Positions 9,723-21,080 of a DNA stretch of 64,000 nucleotides are shown piece by piece. Source of the stretch: Enterobacter pseudoroggenkampii (GTDB lineage: Bacteria > Pseudomonadota > Gammaproteobacteria > Enterobacterales > Enterobacteriaceae); assembly GCF_026420145.1 (NCBI RefSeq), contig NZ_JAPMLV010000005.1, positions 171,117 to 235,116 on the forward strand. The letters are read 5' to 3'. Within the stretch, counting starts at the first letter, position 1, and each line of letters opens with the position of its first letter. Under the pieces are notes generated by a model. The model had not been told where the DNA came from. It ran no database searches and saw nothing but the letters and a program-made list of their open reading frames with translations. A program made the position numbers and the translations under genes.

Positions 9723-10702
9723 TTGAACATCCTCGACGCCATAAAGATGAACACGGGCGCGCCGACCAGGGCCGTCATGATGCCGGTTGCCAGCTCCCAG
9801 GGAGTAAACAGCGTGCGGGCAGCGATGTCCGCCAGCAGCAGCACCAGCGCGCCGCACAGGGCCGACAGCGGCACCATGACGCGTAAATCGACCGACACCA
9901 GACGGCGGATGAGCTGCGGCACCACAAGGCCGATAAAGCCAATCGGCCCGGCGACAGAGACGGCCGCGCCGCAGAGCAGCGCGATGGCCAGCAGGGCGAG
10001 CAGGCGGGTTTTCAGCAGCGACACGCCAAGCCCCTGGGCCATCCGGTCTCCCAGCGCCAGCATGTTGAGCGAGGGCGACAGCCCGATAGCGAGAACAAAA
10101 CCGGCGGATGCCGCCCACAGGGCGCTCTGGAGCATCTGCGCATTGACTCCGGCGATATCACCCGCCAGCCAGGTGCGCATGGCGAGCAGCGTCTGTTCAT
10201 CGAGGAGTAACACCGCGGCGGTAATCGACGAGGCAAACGCCGACATCGCCACGCCGCACAGCGTGACCTTCATCGGCGTAAGCCCGGTGCGACCGGACGA
10301 GGAAAACATCAGCACCAGCAAAAATAGCGCGGCGGCACCGGCGGCGGCAACGAGCGGGCGACCAAACGGCAGCGACAGCCCAAGTGCGCTGGTAATCACC
10401 ACCGCCAGCGCAGCCCCGGCGTTGAGTCCCAGAATATGCGGCTCGCCGAGCGGGTTGCGGATCACGGACTGCAGCAGCACGCCCGCCACGCCGAGCGCGG
10501 CGCCCGTCACTATCGCGGCGCAGAGGCGCAGCAGTCGTAGTCTGATGATGACGTTATGGTCGAAATTGCGCGGATCGAAATGGAAGAATGCCTCCACCAC
10601 CGTTAGGGGAGGAATAAACCGCGCCCCGATGCCAAGATGCACAATCGCGCCCAGCACCAGCAGCAATGTAAAAATCAGGAAGGCCAGAGAGGAGCGCATC
10701 AT
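9719..10702 (-). CDS. Iron-siderophore ABC transporter permease (first)
   Basis: A FecCD-family permease of 327 residues with about nine hydrophobic helices, starting MMRSSLAFLIFTLLLVLG. It has the family segments IRLRLLRLCAAIVTGAALG and GPIGFIGLVVPQLIRRL. It overlaps both neighbours by four bases (ATPase upstream, second permease downstream), so the operon is tightly coupled. Substrate specificity is not visible. Confidence 0.9.
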   Translation of the reverse strand: MMRSSLAFLIFTLLLVLGAIVHLGIGARFIPPLTVVEAFFHFDPRNFDHNVIIRLRLLRLCAAIVTGAALGVAGVLLQSVIRNPLGEPHILGLNAGAALAVVITSALGLSLPFGRPLVAAAGAAALFLLVLMFSSSGRTGLTPMKVTLCGVAMSAFASSITAAVLLLDEQTLLAMRTWLAGDIAGVNAQMLQSALWAASAGFVLAIGLSPSLNMLALGDRMAQGLGVSLLKTRLLALLAIALLCGAAVSVAGPIGFIGLVVPQLIRRLVSVDLRVMVPLSALCGALVLLLADIAARTLFTPWELATGIMTALVGAPVFIFMASRMFK

Positions 10703-11511
10703 GGTTGAACAGCGCCCTGCCGAAACGGCATAAAGAACGGCTTGCCGGTCAACGGGTTTAGGGACATATGCACGTCTACATCAAACACCGCTTTGATCAG
10801 CTCCGGCGTGCAGGCATCGCCCTCATGCAATACGCCCTCAACTTTTCCCTGGCGTAAAAAGACCAGCGAATCGCCGTAGTTCACGGCGAAGTTGAGATCG
10901 TGCAGCACCACCACCACCGTACGCCCGTGCTGGCGGGTCAGGGCGTGCAGCAGCTCCAGGATCTCCACCTGGTAGCGGAGATCGAGATACGTCGTCGGCT
11001 CGTCAAGCAGGATATACGGCGTTTGCTGCGCCAGCGCCATGGCGATCCAGCAGCGCTGACGCTGCCCGCCGGATAAGCTTTCCACCAGCATATGGGCAAA
11101 CTCTGCCGTGCCGGTCAGACGCAGGGCCTCTTCCACCGCCCGCTCGTCCTCGTCGCTCCACTGGCGCATAAAGTTCTGCCAGGGAAAACGCCCGCGCGAG
11201 ACCAGCTCAAAAACGGTTAACCCTTCCGGCAGCAGTGGAGACTGCGGGAGAATGCCAAGCTGACGGGCGACCGCTTTGGTGGGCTGCTCATGAATGGCTT
11301 TACCGTCCAGCAGCGCGGTTCCCCCCAGCGGCTGCAGCAGCCGCGCGATAGTGCTCAACAGCGTGGATTTCCCACAGCCGTTCGCCCCTACCAGCACCGT
11401 CATTTTCTGCTGCGGGATGGCAAGGGAGATATCATCAACGATGATTTTTTTCTGATAGCCCGCAGAGAGGTTCTCCAGAACCAGACCCGGTTTGTGTGTG
11501 TTGTGAGCCAC
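10699..11511 (-). CDS. Iron-siderophore ABC transporter ATP-binding protein
   Basis: A FepC/FecE-type ATPase. Walker A is VGANGCGKSTLL, the signature is LSGGQRQRCWIAMALAQ, Walker B is YILLDEPTTYLDL, and the switch histidine is in VVVVLHDLNFA. The open frame continues upstream to 11652 but that part is unlike the family. The GTG at 11511 (VAHNTHKPGLVLENLSAGY) gives 270 residues, the normal size, and leaves room for the Fur-like box 33 bases upstream. This is the first gene of the minus-strand iron operon. The start is inferred. Confidence 0.88.
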   Translation of the reverse strand: MAHNTHKPGLVLENLSAGYQKKIIVDDISLAIPQQKMTVLVGANGCGKSTLLSTIARLLQPLGGTALLDGKAIHEQPTKAVARQLGILPQSPLLPEGLTVFELVSRGRFPWQNFMRQWSDEDERAVEEALRLTGTAEFAHMLVESLSGGQRQRCWIAMALAQQTPYILLDEPTTYLDLRYQVEILELLHALTRQHGRTVVVVLHDLNFAVNYGDSLVFLRQGKVEGVLHEGDACTPELIKAVFDVDVHMSLNPLTGKPFFMPFRQGAVQP

Positions 11512-11543
11512 GTGAACGCCAACGTAATGAAAAACCAACAAAT

Positions 11544-11562
11544 AAAAATAAAACTCATTCTC
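11544..11562 (-). promoter_or_regulatory. Fur-like box for the ABC operon
   Basis: On the minus strand GAGAATGAGTTTTATTTTT matches the 19-bp Fur consensus at 12 positions by eye. It lies 33 bases upstream of the chosen GTG start of the ATPase gene, where repressor binding would block initiation. Confidence 0.5.
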
Positions 11563-11772
11563 TTTTGAGAGTTTGACGCTGCGCCATGTAGTAGTCAAGC
11601 GAAGAAACACCCTGAATAAATCAGGGGTAACCCAGAGTAAAGATGAACGCATTAAGGTTTATAAGAACATTAATTTCAATAAGTTAATTCACATCCCTAT
11701 GCGCTTATCTGCACATTTAAACGCTGTAGTCGATTTTTTCTTTTTTCGATTTACTACTACATCCCCGCATGA

Positions 11773-11791
11773 TTGAATGATTCTCAATTAC
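11773..11791. promoter_or_regulatory. Fur-like box for the TonB-dependent receptor
   Basis: TTGAATGATTCTCAATTAC; its complement contains the strong Fur half TGAGAATCATT and agrees with the 19-bp consensus at 12 positions by eye. It lies about 100 bases before the receptor ATG. Confidence 0.55.
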
Positions 11792-11893
11792 ATGTCCGAT
11801 GCCACTTCCGGCTAACGGACAGACCGTAAAGAGCAATGACTCACACAGTTTGCCGCGAACGCATTCGCGGTATATTTCGGGATAACAGATGTA

Positions 11894-14035
11894 ATGGCTA
11901 CGTTCACACCTTCACTCTCTGGGGTAAAAGGGCGCGCGCTCTTTTCACTGCTGTTTATGGCGCCGCTGGCGCAGGCAGCAGACACCACCGCGGCTAAAGA
12001 CGGCGAAACGCTTACCGTCACCGCCGATCCAAATACTGCGGCGGAAGCCACCAACGGCTATCAGCCGCTGAATACCTCCACCGCGACGTTAAGCAACATG
12101 CCGATGCTGGATATCCCGCAGGTGGTCAATACCGTCAGCGATAAAGTGCTGGAGGATCAGCACGCCACCACGCTGGACGAAGCGCTCTATAACGTCAGCA
12201 ACGTGGTGCAGACCAACACCCTGGGCGGTACGCAGGATGCCTTCGTGCGCCGCGGGTTTGGCGCGAACCGCGACGGCTCGATCATGACCAACGGCCTGCG
12301 CACCGTGCTGCCGCGCAGCTTTAATGCTGCAACCGAGCGCGTGGAGGTGCTGAAAGGCCCGGCCTCAACGCTCTATGGCATTCTCGATCCGGGCGGCCTG
12401 ATTAACGTCGTCACTAAACGCCCGGAGAAGACCTTCGGCGGCTCGATTTCTGCCACCTCTTCCAGCTTTGGCGGCGGCACCGGACAGGTCGATGTTACCG
12501 GCCCGATTGACGGCACGCGCCTGGCGTATCGCCTCACGGGTGAGTATCAGGACGAGGATTACTGGCGCAATTTCGGCACCGAACGCAGCACCTTTATCGC
12601 TCCGTCGCTCACCTGGTTCGGCGACGATGCCACCGTGACCGTGCTCTATTCGCATCGTGACTATAAGACGCCGTTCGATCGCGGAACGATCTTCGATCTC
12701 AACACTAAAAAGGCCGTCGATGTCGATCGCAAAACCCGCTTTGACGAGCCGTTTAACATCACCGACGGCCAGTCCGACCTCGCTCAGCTCAACGCGGAAT
12801 ATCGCCTCAACAGCCAGTGGACCGCGAAGTTTGACTACAGCTACAGCCAGGACAAATACAGCGATAACCAGGCCCGCGTGATGGCCTACGATTCAAAAAC
12901 CGGCAACCTGACCCGCCGCGTGGATGCGACCCAGGGCTCGACCCAGCGCATGCACAGCACCCGCGCAGATCTTCAGGGGAACGTGGATATCGCAGGCTTT
13001 TACAATGAGATCCTCACCGGCGTGTCGTATGAGAATTACGACCTGCTGCGCACGGACATGATGCGCTGTAAAAACGTGAAGGATTTCAATATCTATCACC
13101 CGACGTATGGCAATCTCGGCAAATGCACCACCGTGTCGGCGTCCGACAGCGACCAGACGCTCAAGCAGGAAAGCTACTCTGCGTACGCGCAGGATGCCCT
13201 GTACCTGACCGATAAGTGGATCGCCGTCGCCGGGATGCGCTATCAGTATTACACCCAGTACGCGGGCAAAGGCCGCCCGTTCAACGTCAACACCGACAGC
13301 CGTGACGAACAGTGGACGCCGAAGCTGGGGCTGGTCTATAAGCTCACGCCAGCGGTCTCGCTGTTTGCCAACTACTCGCAGACGTTTATGCCGCAGTCGT
13401 CCATTGCGAGCTACATCGGCGACCTGCCGCCGGAAACGTCGAATGCTTACGAAGTGGGCGCGAAGTTCGACCTGTTCGACGGGGTTACCGCCAATATCGC
13501 GCTGTTTGATATTCATAAACGCAACGTGCTGTACAACGAAAGCGTGGGGGGTGAAACCATCGCCAAAACGGCGGGCCGCGTGCGCTCCCAGGGCGTGGAG
13601 GTGGATCTAGCCGGATCGCTGACCGAGAACACCAATATCATCGCCAGCTATGGCTATACCGACGCTAAGGTGCTGGAAGACCCGGACTATGCGGGCAAAC
13701 CGCTGCCGAACGTGCCGCGCCATACCGGCTCCCTGTTCCTGACCTACGATATTCACAATGCGTTTGCCGGGAATACCCTGACGCTGGGCGGCGGCGGGCA
13801 CGGCGTAAGCCGTCGTTCCGCAACCAACGGTGCGGATTACTATCTGCCGGGCTATTTCGTGGCGGATGCGTTTGCGGCGTATAAGATGAAGCTGCAGTAT
13901 CCGGTGACGCTGCAGGTGAACGTGAAGAACCTGTTTGATAAGACTTACTACACCTCATCTATCGCAACCAACAATCTGGGTAACCAGATTGGCGACCCGC
14001 GCGAAGTGCAGCTGACGGTGAAGATGGAGTTTTGA
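11894..14035 (+). CDS. TonB-dependent ferric-siderophore outer-membrane receptor
   Basis: A 713-residue outer-membrane receptor. After a signal peptide ending near LAQA comes a TonB box ETLTVTA at about residues 37-43. A plug follows with VEVLKGPASTLYG and LINVVTKRP, then a beta-barrel ending in aromatic VKMEF. There is no N-terminal signalling domain, so it should not drive a FecIR-type sigma cascade. It is divergent from the ABC operon, the usual arrangement for one siderophore route. The general FoxA/FhuA/FpvA class fits, but the ligand is not assignable. The ATG has only a weak upstream ribosome site. Confidence 0.9.
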   Translation: MATFTPSLSGVKGRALFSLLFMAPLAQAADTTAAKDGETLTVTADPNTAAEATNGYQPLNTSTATLSNMPMLDIPQVVNTVSDKVLEDQHATTLDEALYNVSNVVQTNTLGGTQDAFVRRGFGANRDGSIMTNGLRTVLPRSFNAATERVEVLKGPASTLYGILDPGGLINVVTKRPEKTFGGSISATSSSFGGGTGQVDVTGPIDGTRLAYRLTGEYQDEDYWRNFGTERSTFIAPSLTWFGDDATVTVLYSHRDYKTPFDRGTIFDLNTKKAVDVDRKTRFDEPFNITDGQSDLAQLNAEYRLNSQWTAKFDYSYSQDKYSDNQARVMAYDSKTGNLTRRVDATQGSTQRMHSTRADLQGNVDIAGFYNEILTGVSYENYDLLRTDMMRCKNVKDFNIYHPTYGNLGKCTTVSASDSDQTLKQESYSAYAQDALYLTDKWIAVAGMRYQYYTQYAGKGRPFNVNTDSRDEQWTPKLGLVYKLTPAVSLFANYSQTFMPQSSIASYIGDLPPETSNAYEVGAKFDLFDGVTANIALFDIHKRNVLYNESVGGETIAKTAGRVRSQGVEVDLAGSLTENTNIIASYGYTDAKVLEDPDYAGKPLPNVPRHTGSLFLTYDIHNAFAGNTLTLGGGGHGVSRRSATNGADYYLPGYFVADAFAAYKMKLQYPVTLQVNVKNLFDKTYYTSSIATNNLGNQIGDPREVQLTVKMEF

Positions 14036-14044
14036 CGTAAAAAA

Positions 14045-14104
14045 GCCCGGTGGCGCTAACGCTTACCGGGCCTACGATCCATTCCCTCTCCCACAGGGAG
14101 AGGG
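14045..14104. repeat. REP unit plus CCCTCTCCC palindrome
   Basis: A REP palindrome GCCCGGT...ACCGGGC (14045-14071) is followed by CCCTCTCCC/GGGAGAGGG (14084-14104), in the convergent gap between the receptor gene and parE. It has the same pairing as at 6779-6839, in the opposite order. Confidence 0.8.
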
Positions 14105-14118
14105 TTAGGGTGAGGGCA

Positions 14119-16014
<1,896 letters not shown>

Positions 16015-16039
16015 TTAAACTAGCAATTCGCATTGATTG

Positions 16040-16621
16040 TCAGTGGCTGTGCAGTCCAAGAAAATCGACAATCTGGGTGAAATGATTCTCAAAGCCCGTG
16101 AAAGCATGGTTTCCGCCCTCTTCTATTGTCTGGCGGCAGGAGGCGTAATACGCCACTGCCTGGCGGTAATCCAGCACTTCATCTCCCGTCTGCTGCAGCA
16201 GCCAGATGAGATCCGGCGCCTCGAGCGGGTCGACCTGCATAACTTTGAGATCGTAAATATGGCGTGACTCTAGCACATATTGCTGGCCCGTGTAGGGGTT
16301 CTCGTTTTCGCCAAGAAAGTCCCGCAGCAGCTCAAATGGCCGAACCGCCGGATTAACCACAACGGCGGGCAGCATAAAGCATTGCGAGAGCCAGGTGGCG
16401 TAATACCCGCCCAGGGATGAACCGACCACACCAAAGGTTTCGCCGCCGTGCGCAAGCACAATGGATTCCAGCATCTCCGCGGCCTCTGCCGGGTAAGGCG
16501 GCAGCTGAGGGATAATCATCTCAACGTCGGGGTGATGCTCGCTCAGCCACTGGCGAAACTGTGTCGCTTTTGCGGAGCGTGGCGAGCTGTTGAATCCGTG
16601 CAGATAAAGGAGCGTAGACAT
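16040..16621 (-). CDS. yqiA: Esterase YqiA
   Basis: An alpha/beta-hydrolase of 193 residues, shown in E. coli to cleave short-chain acyl esters. It begins [19 protein letters not shown]. The nucleophile elbow [12 protein letters not shown] carries the catalytic serine, and the late histidine is in GGNHAFTGF. The ATG at 16621 shares one base with the cpdA stop (TGATG), so I prefer it to the TTG three bases upstream. It is part of the nudF-yqiB-cpdA-yqiA-parE gene string on the minus strand. Confidence 0.94.
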   Translation of the reverse strand: MSTLLYLHGFNSSPRSAKATQFRQWLSEHHPDVEMIIPQLPPYPAEAAEMLESIVLAHGGETFGVVGSSLGGYYATWLSQCFMLPAVVVNPAVRPFELLRDFLGENENPYTGQQYVLESRHIYDLKVMQVDPLEAPDLIWLLQQTGDEVLDYRQAVAYYASCRQTIEEGGNHAFTGFENHFTQIVDFLGLHSH

Positions 16622-17448
16622 CAATAGCCTTCTGAAGCGGTATCCGGGCGGAATTTTGCACCCGTCAAACGGCAGACTTCCGTGGTCAGCGTGCCGTCGG
16701 CATGCAGTTCCAGCCAGCGCCAGCCTGGCGCGATGGTATCCAGCGTAAAGTTGGCGCAGTGCGGCTTAAACTGAACGCAGGTCGACGGCGTCGCCAGCAT
16801 GCGGCGCCCGTTCCAGTCGAGATCCTGTTCCTGGTGAATATGCCCACACAGCAGATTTTTCACCCGCGGGAACTTCGCCAGCACGTGATCCAGCGCCGCG
16901 GAGTTGCGCAGGCTGTGCTGATCGAGCCAGCTGCAGCCCGCCGGCAGAGGGTGATGATGAAGCAACAGCAGCGTGTGGCGTTCCGGTTCAGCAGCCAGTT
17001 TGGTCTCAAGCCAGTCGAGCTGAAACTCGCTTAACTCACCGTGCGGGACGCCAAACACCTGACTGTCCAGCAGCAGGATCTGCCACTGTTCACCCGCAAA
17101 AACACATTTCGCCGGAGAAATACCCGCATCCTGAAGAGAACTGTACATGGCAGGCTGGAAGTCATGGTTTCCCGGCAGCCAGACGCAAGGCACGCTAAAG
17201 CTCGCGATGCCTTCAGCAAAATGCTGGTAGGCCGCGGAAGATTGGTCCTGCGCCAGATCGCCCGTTGCGACAATCAGATCGCATGCACGGTTTTCAGCGT
17301 GAATGGCACTCAGTACCGCCTGATAACTCTCCCAGGTATTCACCCCCAGCAGCGTTTCATGCTTTTCGGCAAAAAGGTGGGTATCGGTGATTTGTAATAT
17401 CCTGACTGGCGCCCCACCAGCAACAGTCAGGTTCAACAGGCTTTCCAA
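16621..17448 (-). CDS. cpdA: 3',5'-cyclic AMP phosphodiesterase
   Basis: CpdA hydrolyses cAMP to AMP and so limits CRP signalling. The 275 residues carry the metallophosphoesterase metal motifs in order: [22 protein letters not shown] and CGHIHQEQD, plus LLLLHHHPL. These bind the iron/metal pair in the cytosol. It lies between yqiB and yqiA and is translationally coupled to yqiA, as in E. coli. Confidence 0.97.
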   Translation of the reverse strand: MESLLNLTVAGGAPVRILQITDTHLFAEKHETLLGVNTWESYQAVLSAIHAENRACDLIVATGDLAQDQSSAAYQHFAEGIASFSVPCVWLPGNHDFQPAMYSSLQDAGISPAKCVFAGEQWQILLLDSQVFGVPHGELSEFQLDWLETKLAAEPERHTLLLLHHHPLPAGCSWLDQHSLRNSAALDHVLAKFPRVKNLLCGHIHQEQDLDWNGRRMLATPSTCVQFKPHCANFTLDTIAPGWRWLELHADGTLTTEVCRLTGAKFRPDTASEGY

Positions 17449-17475
17449 ATGGTGTCCTTAGGTAGGTTTATGACG

Positions 17476-17898
17476 CTAACAAACCGGAATCGCCATTGCT
17501 CCATGTGCTAAACAATATCTTAGCCAGTCGGCTAAAAACTGGTTAATTTGATGCTTTTCGTCGCGTTGATGCAACTTTTTATTCGGGTAATCATACCGCG
17601 CCTTGAAGCGAAAGATCTGCTGGCTTGAACACACTTCAGCGACCATCGCGTCGTGATAGAGGCGTACCGTCATCGACGGCAGGCTCCAGTAGCTAATGCT
17701 GGGTGCCGTTTGCTCAATCTCCACCAGCGTAGTGTAGCGCGTTGATTCTGTTATCGTTAATCGATACTGCGCGTTGCTCACCTGATAGCTTACCGTTTCG
17801 CCGGGTGCGTCGTTTTTTGGCAGCAGGCGGCGCAATTGTGCGAAATTGGTTTCGCACAGGCGCATCATTTCTGGGAAGTCAGGCGTATAGCGCTTCAT
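17476..17898 (-). CDS. yqiB: DUF1249 family protein YqiB
   Basis: A conserved 140-residue protein of unknown function. The start [18 protein letters not shown] at 17898 matches the family and overlaps the nudF stop by four bases. A longer frame exists upstream but would run inside nudF. It is basic, with no signal peptide or membrane helix. Conserved linkage with nudF and cpdA hints at nucleotide metabolism, but no activity can be claimed. Confidence 0.92.
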   Translation of the reverse strand: MKRYTPDFPEMMRLCETNFAQLRRLLPKNDAPGETVSYQVSNAQYRLTITESTRYTTLVEIEQTAPSISYWSLPSMTVRLYHDAMVAEVCSSQQIFRFKARYDYPNKKLHQRDEKHQINQFLADWLRYCLAHGAMAIPVC

Positions 17899-18527
17899 TT
17901 TTTCCACTCGTTTCGTAATGTCTGATAATGCAGCTGTAGCCATTGCAGGGCGATGACAGATGCTGCGTTGTCGATTTTCCCCTCTTCTACCCACTGATAA
18001 GCCTGCTCCCGGCTTACCACATGAACACGAATATCTTCGTTTTCATCAGCCAGACCGTGAATGCCTTCTGCGGTCGTGGCGTCCACTTCGCCCACCATTA
18101 TGGATAAGCGTTCGCTGGTGCCTCCCGGGCTTGCCAGATAGCTCAGCACCGGTTTGGTACGGCCGACCACCAGCCCCGCCTCTTCCAGCGCCTCGCGCCG
18201 GGCGACGTCCTCGACCGACTCGCCTTCTTCGATCATCCCGGCCACCATCTCCAGCAGCCACGGGCTCTCACTGACGTCATAAGCGGCGATGCGGATCTGC
18301 TCCACCAGCACAACTTCGTCACGCACTGGGTCAAAGGGTAGCAAGACTGCCGCATGCCCGCGCTCAAAAATTTCGCGTCTGATTTCGCCGCTCATTTCCC
18401 CGTTAAACAGGCGATGCCTGAAACGGTAAAGATCCATTGAAAAAAAACCGCTATAAAGCGTTTCTCGTGCAATAATTTCTACATCGTTTTTGGCGAAAGT
18501 CACGGGCAACTTATCTGGTTTTTGCAT
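17895..18527 (-). CDS. nudF: ADP-ribose pyrophosphatase
   Basis: NudF splits ADP-ribose to AMP and ribose 5-phosphate. The 210 residues contain a full Nudix box starting [20 protein letters not shown] and continuing AGL. It begins [18 protein letters not shown]. It heads the minus-strand string nudF-yqiB-cpdA-yqiA and is divergent from tolC, sharing a 198-bp gap. Confidence 0.97.
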   Translation of the reverse strand: MQKPDKLPVTFAKNDVEIIARETLYSGFFSMDLYRFRHRLFNGEMSGEIRREIFERGHAAVLLPFDPVRDEVVLVEQIRIAAYDVSESPWLLEMVAGMIEEGESVEDVARREALEEAGLVVGRTKPVLSYLASPGGTSERLSIMVGEVDATTAEGIHGLADENEDIRVHVVSREQAYQWVEEGKIDNAASVIALQWLQLHYQTLRNEWKK

Positions 18528-18628
18528 GAGTCGAGTCCTGGTAGCAATGGTTATGAAATTATGAATTTCAAGGCTGTTTGGCTGCCGTTTGTAAGGCTAT
18601 ATGGTAGATTGGTGCAAATTACCGCCAG

Positions 18629-18647
18629 ATGGCACGTAACGCCAACC
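18629..18647 (+). promoter_or_regulatory. marbox (MarA/SoxS/Rob site) of tolC
   Basis: ATGGCACGTAACGCCAACC fits the degenerate 19-base marbox consensus (AY-N-GCAC then RYYAAAY) with one mismatch and lies 79 bases before the tolC ATG. MarA, SoxS and Rob activation of tolC is established in E. coli, and the site is conserved in position. Confidence 0.72.
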
Positions 18648-18725
18648 TTTTGGTATGGAAGATTCTGTTAGAATCGGCAATTATTTTTTAATTAGATCAG
18701 CGCTAATACTGCTTCACAACAAGGA

Positions 18726-20219
18726 ATGCAAATGAAGAAATTGCTCCCCATCCTTATCGGCCTGAGCCTGACGGGCTTCAGTGCAATGAGCCAGGCGGAA
18801 AACCTGTTACAGGTCTACCAGCAGGCACGTCTGGGCAACCCTGATTTACGTAAATCAGCGGCCGATCGTGATGCTGCGTTTGAAAAGATTAACGAAGCGC
18901 GTAGCCCCTTGCTGCCACAGTTAGGGTTAGGTGCAGATTATACCTACAGCAACGGTTTCCGCGACGCTAACGGCGTAAACTCCAATGCTACCAGCGCCTC
19001 ACTGCAATTAACACAGACGCTGTTTGATATGTCCAAATGGCGTGCCCTGACCCTGCAGGAAAAAAGCGCAGGCATCCAGGATGTGACCTATCAGACCGAC
19101 CAGCAGACGCTGATCCTGAACACGGCCACGGCGTATTTCAACGTGCTGAGCGCGATTGACGCACTCTCCTACACCGAAGCGCAGAAACAGGCGATTTACC
19201 GCCAGTTAGATCAAACTACCCAGCGCTTCAACGTGGGCCTGGTGGCGATCACCGACGTGCAGAACGCCCGTTCACAGTACGACACCGTGCTGGCCAACGA
19301 AGTGACCGCGCGTAACAACCTCGATAACGCGCTGGAATCCCTGCGTCAGGTCACCGGGAATTATTATCCTGAGCTGGCGTCTCTGAACGTCGACAGCTTT
19401 AAAACGGATAAACCGCAGGCCGTTAACGCCCTGCTGAAAGAGGCGGAAAACCGCAACCTGACGTTGCTGCAGGCGCGTCTGAGCCAGGACCTGGCCCGCG
19501 AGCAAATTCGTCAGGCGCAGGACGGTCATCTGCCAACCCTGAGCCTGAGCGCCTCTACCGGTATCTCTGACACCACCTACAGTGGCTCTAAAACGAATGG
19601 TGCCAATTCGCAGGGTTATAATGACAGCAATATGGGCCAGAACAAGGTGGGCCTGAGCTTCTCTCTGCCGCTGTACCAGGGCGGTCAGGTCAACTCCCAG
19701 GTGAAACAGGCGCAGTACAACTTTGTTGGCGCGAGCGAGCAGCTGGAAAGCGCCCACCGTAACGTGGTGCAGACCGTGCGTTCCTCCTTCAACAACGTGA
19801 ACGCCTCGATCAGCAGCATCAACGCCTATAAACAGGCCGTTGTGTCTGCACAGAGCTCCCTGGACGCGATGGAAGCGGGTTACTCGGTCGGTACACGTAC
19901 TATCGTTGACGTGCTCGACGCGACCACCACGCTGTACAACGCGAAGCAGCAGCTCTCCAGCGCGCGTTATCAGTACCTGATTAACCAGCTGAACATTAAG
20001 CAGGCTCTGGGTACGCTGAACGAGCAAGACCTGCAGATGCTGAACAGCGCGCTGGGCAAACCGGTCTCCACCTCTCCGGAGAGCGTTGCACCTGAGAATC
20101 CTGACCAGGTTGCCGCGGTTGATAACTTCAACGCTAACAGCAACACCCCTGCTGCACAGCCCGCTGCCGCGCGTACCACAGCGCCTGCCAGCAAGGGCAA
20201 TAATCCGTTCCGTAATTAA
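18726..20219 (+). CDS. tolC: Outer-membrane efflux channel TolC
   Basis: TolC forms the trimeric outer-membrane channel for AcrAB, other RND pumps and type I secretion. The 497 residues start MQMKKLLPILIGLSLTGFSA, a signal peptide cleaved before ENLLQVYQQ. The two OEP repeats occupy about 25-220 and 240-440, and the hallmark GADYTYSNGFRDANG is present. A disordered alanine/proline/threonine-rich tail ends NPFRN. AAGGA precedes the start. MarA/SoxS/Rob control is likely from the upstream marbox. Confidence 0.99.
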   Translation: MQMKKLLPILIGLSLTGFSAMSQAENLLQVYQQARLGNPDLRKSAADRDAAFEKINEARSPLLPQLGLGADYTYSNGFRDANGVNSNATSASLQLTQTLFDMSKWRALTLQEKSAGIQDVTYQTDQQTLILNTATAYFNVLSAIDALSYTEAQKQAIYRQLDQTTQRFNVGLVAITDVQNARSQYDTVLANEVTARNNLDNALESLRQVTGNYYPELASLNVDSFKTDKPQAVNALLKEAENRNLTLLQARLSQDLAREQIRQAQDGHLPTLSLSASTGISDTTYSGSKTNGANSQGYNDSNMGQNKVGLSFSLPLYQGGQVNSQVKQAQYNFVGASEQLESAHRNVVQTVRSSFNNVNASISSINAYKQAVVSAQSSLDAMEAGYSVGTRTIVDVLDATTTLYNAKQQLSSARYQYLINQLNIKQALGTLNEQDLQMLNSALGKPVSTSPESVAPENPDQVAAVDNFNANSNTPAAQPAAARTTAPASKGNNPFRN

Positions 20220-20261
20220 GAGTGTCATCAGGCCTGCTGCGGCCTGATGCCCTCACCCCGC

Positions 20262-20282
20262 CCCTCTCCCACAGGGAGAGGG
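20262..20282. repeat. CCCTCTCCC palindrome between tolC and ygiB
   Basis: CCCTCTCCC, ACA, GGGAGAGGG, preceded by GCCTGATGCCCTCACCCC. It is one of six copies of the same unit in the window. It could stabilise tolC mRNA ends. Confidence 0.8.
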
Positions 20283-20409
20283 AGCATCTGAATCACATCC
20301 GAACGTAAGCCAACGTAAAGATCCCCCTGATTCCGCCCCTCTTCGCTTCATTTTCAACCACTCATCCTCTATCCTGAGCGTTATTACCACTGGGTCCTGG
20401 AAGACAAAG

Positions 20410-21078
20410 ATGAAACGGACAAAATCTATCAATCACGCTTCGTTCCGCAAGAGCTGGAACGCGCGTCACCTCACCCCTGTCGCGCTGGCGGTTACGGCTG
20501 TCTTTATGCTGGCAGGCTGTGAGAAAAATGACGAAACGGTTTCGCTGTATCAAAACGCAGACGACTGCTCTGCCGCAACCGGCAAAGCCGCCGAGTGTAA
20601 AACGGCTTATACGAGTGCGCTGAAAGAAGCAGAACGTACCGCGCCGAAATATGCCTCACGCGAAGACTGCGTGGCGGAATTCGGTGAAGGTCAGTGCCAG
20701 CAGACACCGGTCCAGGCCGGCACCGCACCTGAAAATCAGGCGCAGGCGCAGTCCAGCGGCAGCTTCTGGATGCCGCTGATGGCAGGCTACATGATGGGTC
20801 GTCTGATGGGCGGCGGTGCAGGCTACCAGCAGCAGCCGCTGTTTAGCTCGAAAAACCCGGCCAGTCCGGCTTACGGCCAATATACCGATGCCAGCGGTAA
20901 AGGCTACGGCGCAGCGACGCCTGGCCGCACCGTGACGGTACCGAAAACGGCAATGGCGCCGAAACCTGCGACGACCAGCACCATTACCCGCGGCGGGTTT
21001 GGTGAATCGGTGGCGAAGCAGACCAGCATGCAGCGCAGCGCGACAGGCACCTCCTCTACTCGCTCAATGGGCGGCTGA
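20410..21078 (+). CDS. ygiB: DUF1190 family protein YgiB, lipoprotein-like
   Basis: A 222-residue protein with a basic N-terminus, a hydrophobic stretch ([14 protein letters not shown]) and a possible lipobox LAGC near residue 33. Paired cysteines follow in [13 protein letters not shown] and a glycine/methionine patch [16 protein letters not shown]. The C-terminal third is low-complexity serine/threonine. It ends two bases before ygiC, so the two are one operon downstream of tolC. No enzymatic function is known. Confidence 0.93.
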   Translation: MKRTKSINHASFRKSWNARHLTPVALAVTAVFMLAGCEKNDETVSLYQNADDCSAATGKAAECKTAYTSALKEAERTAPKYASREDCVAEFGEGQCQQTPVQAGTAPENQAQAQSSGSFWMPLMAGYMMGRLMGGGAGYQQQPLFSSKNPASPAYGQYTDASGKGYGAATPGRTVTVPKTAMAPKPATTSTITRGGFGESVAKQTSMQRSATGTSSTRSMGG

Positions 21079-21080
21079 TC

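Larger units (their letters stand above)
11512..11893. promoter_or_regulatory. Divergent promoter region of the siderophore module
   Basis: This 382-bp AT-rich gap separates the minus-strand ABC operon from the plus-strand TonB receptor. It holds one Fur-like box near each gene (listed separately) and no convincing ORF. The pattern fits two iron-repressed divergent promoters. Confidence 0.6.
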
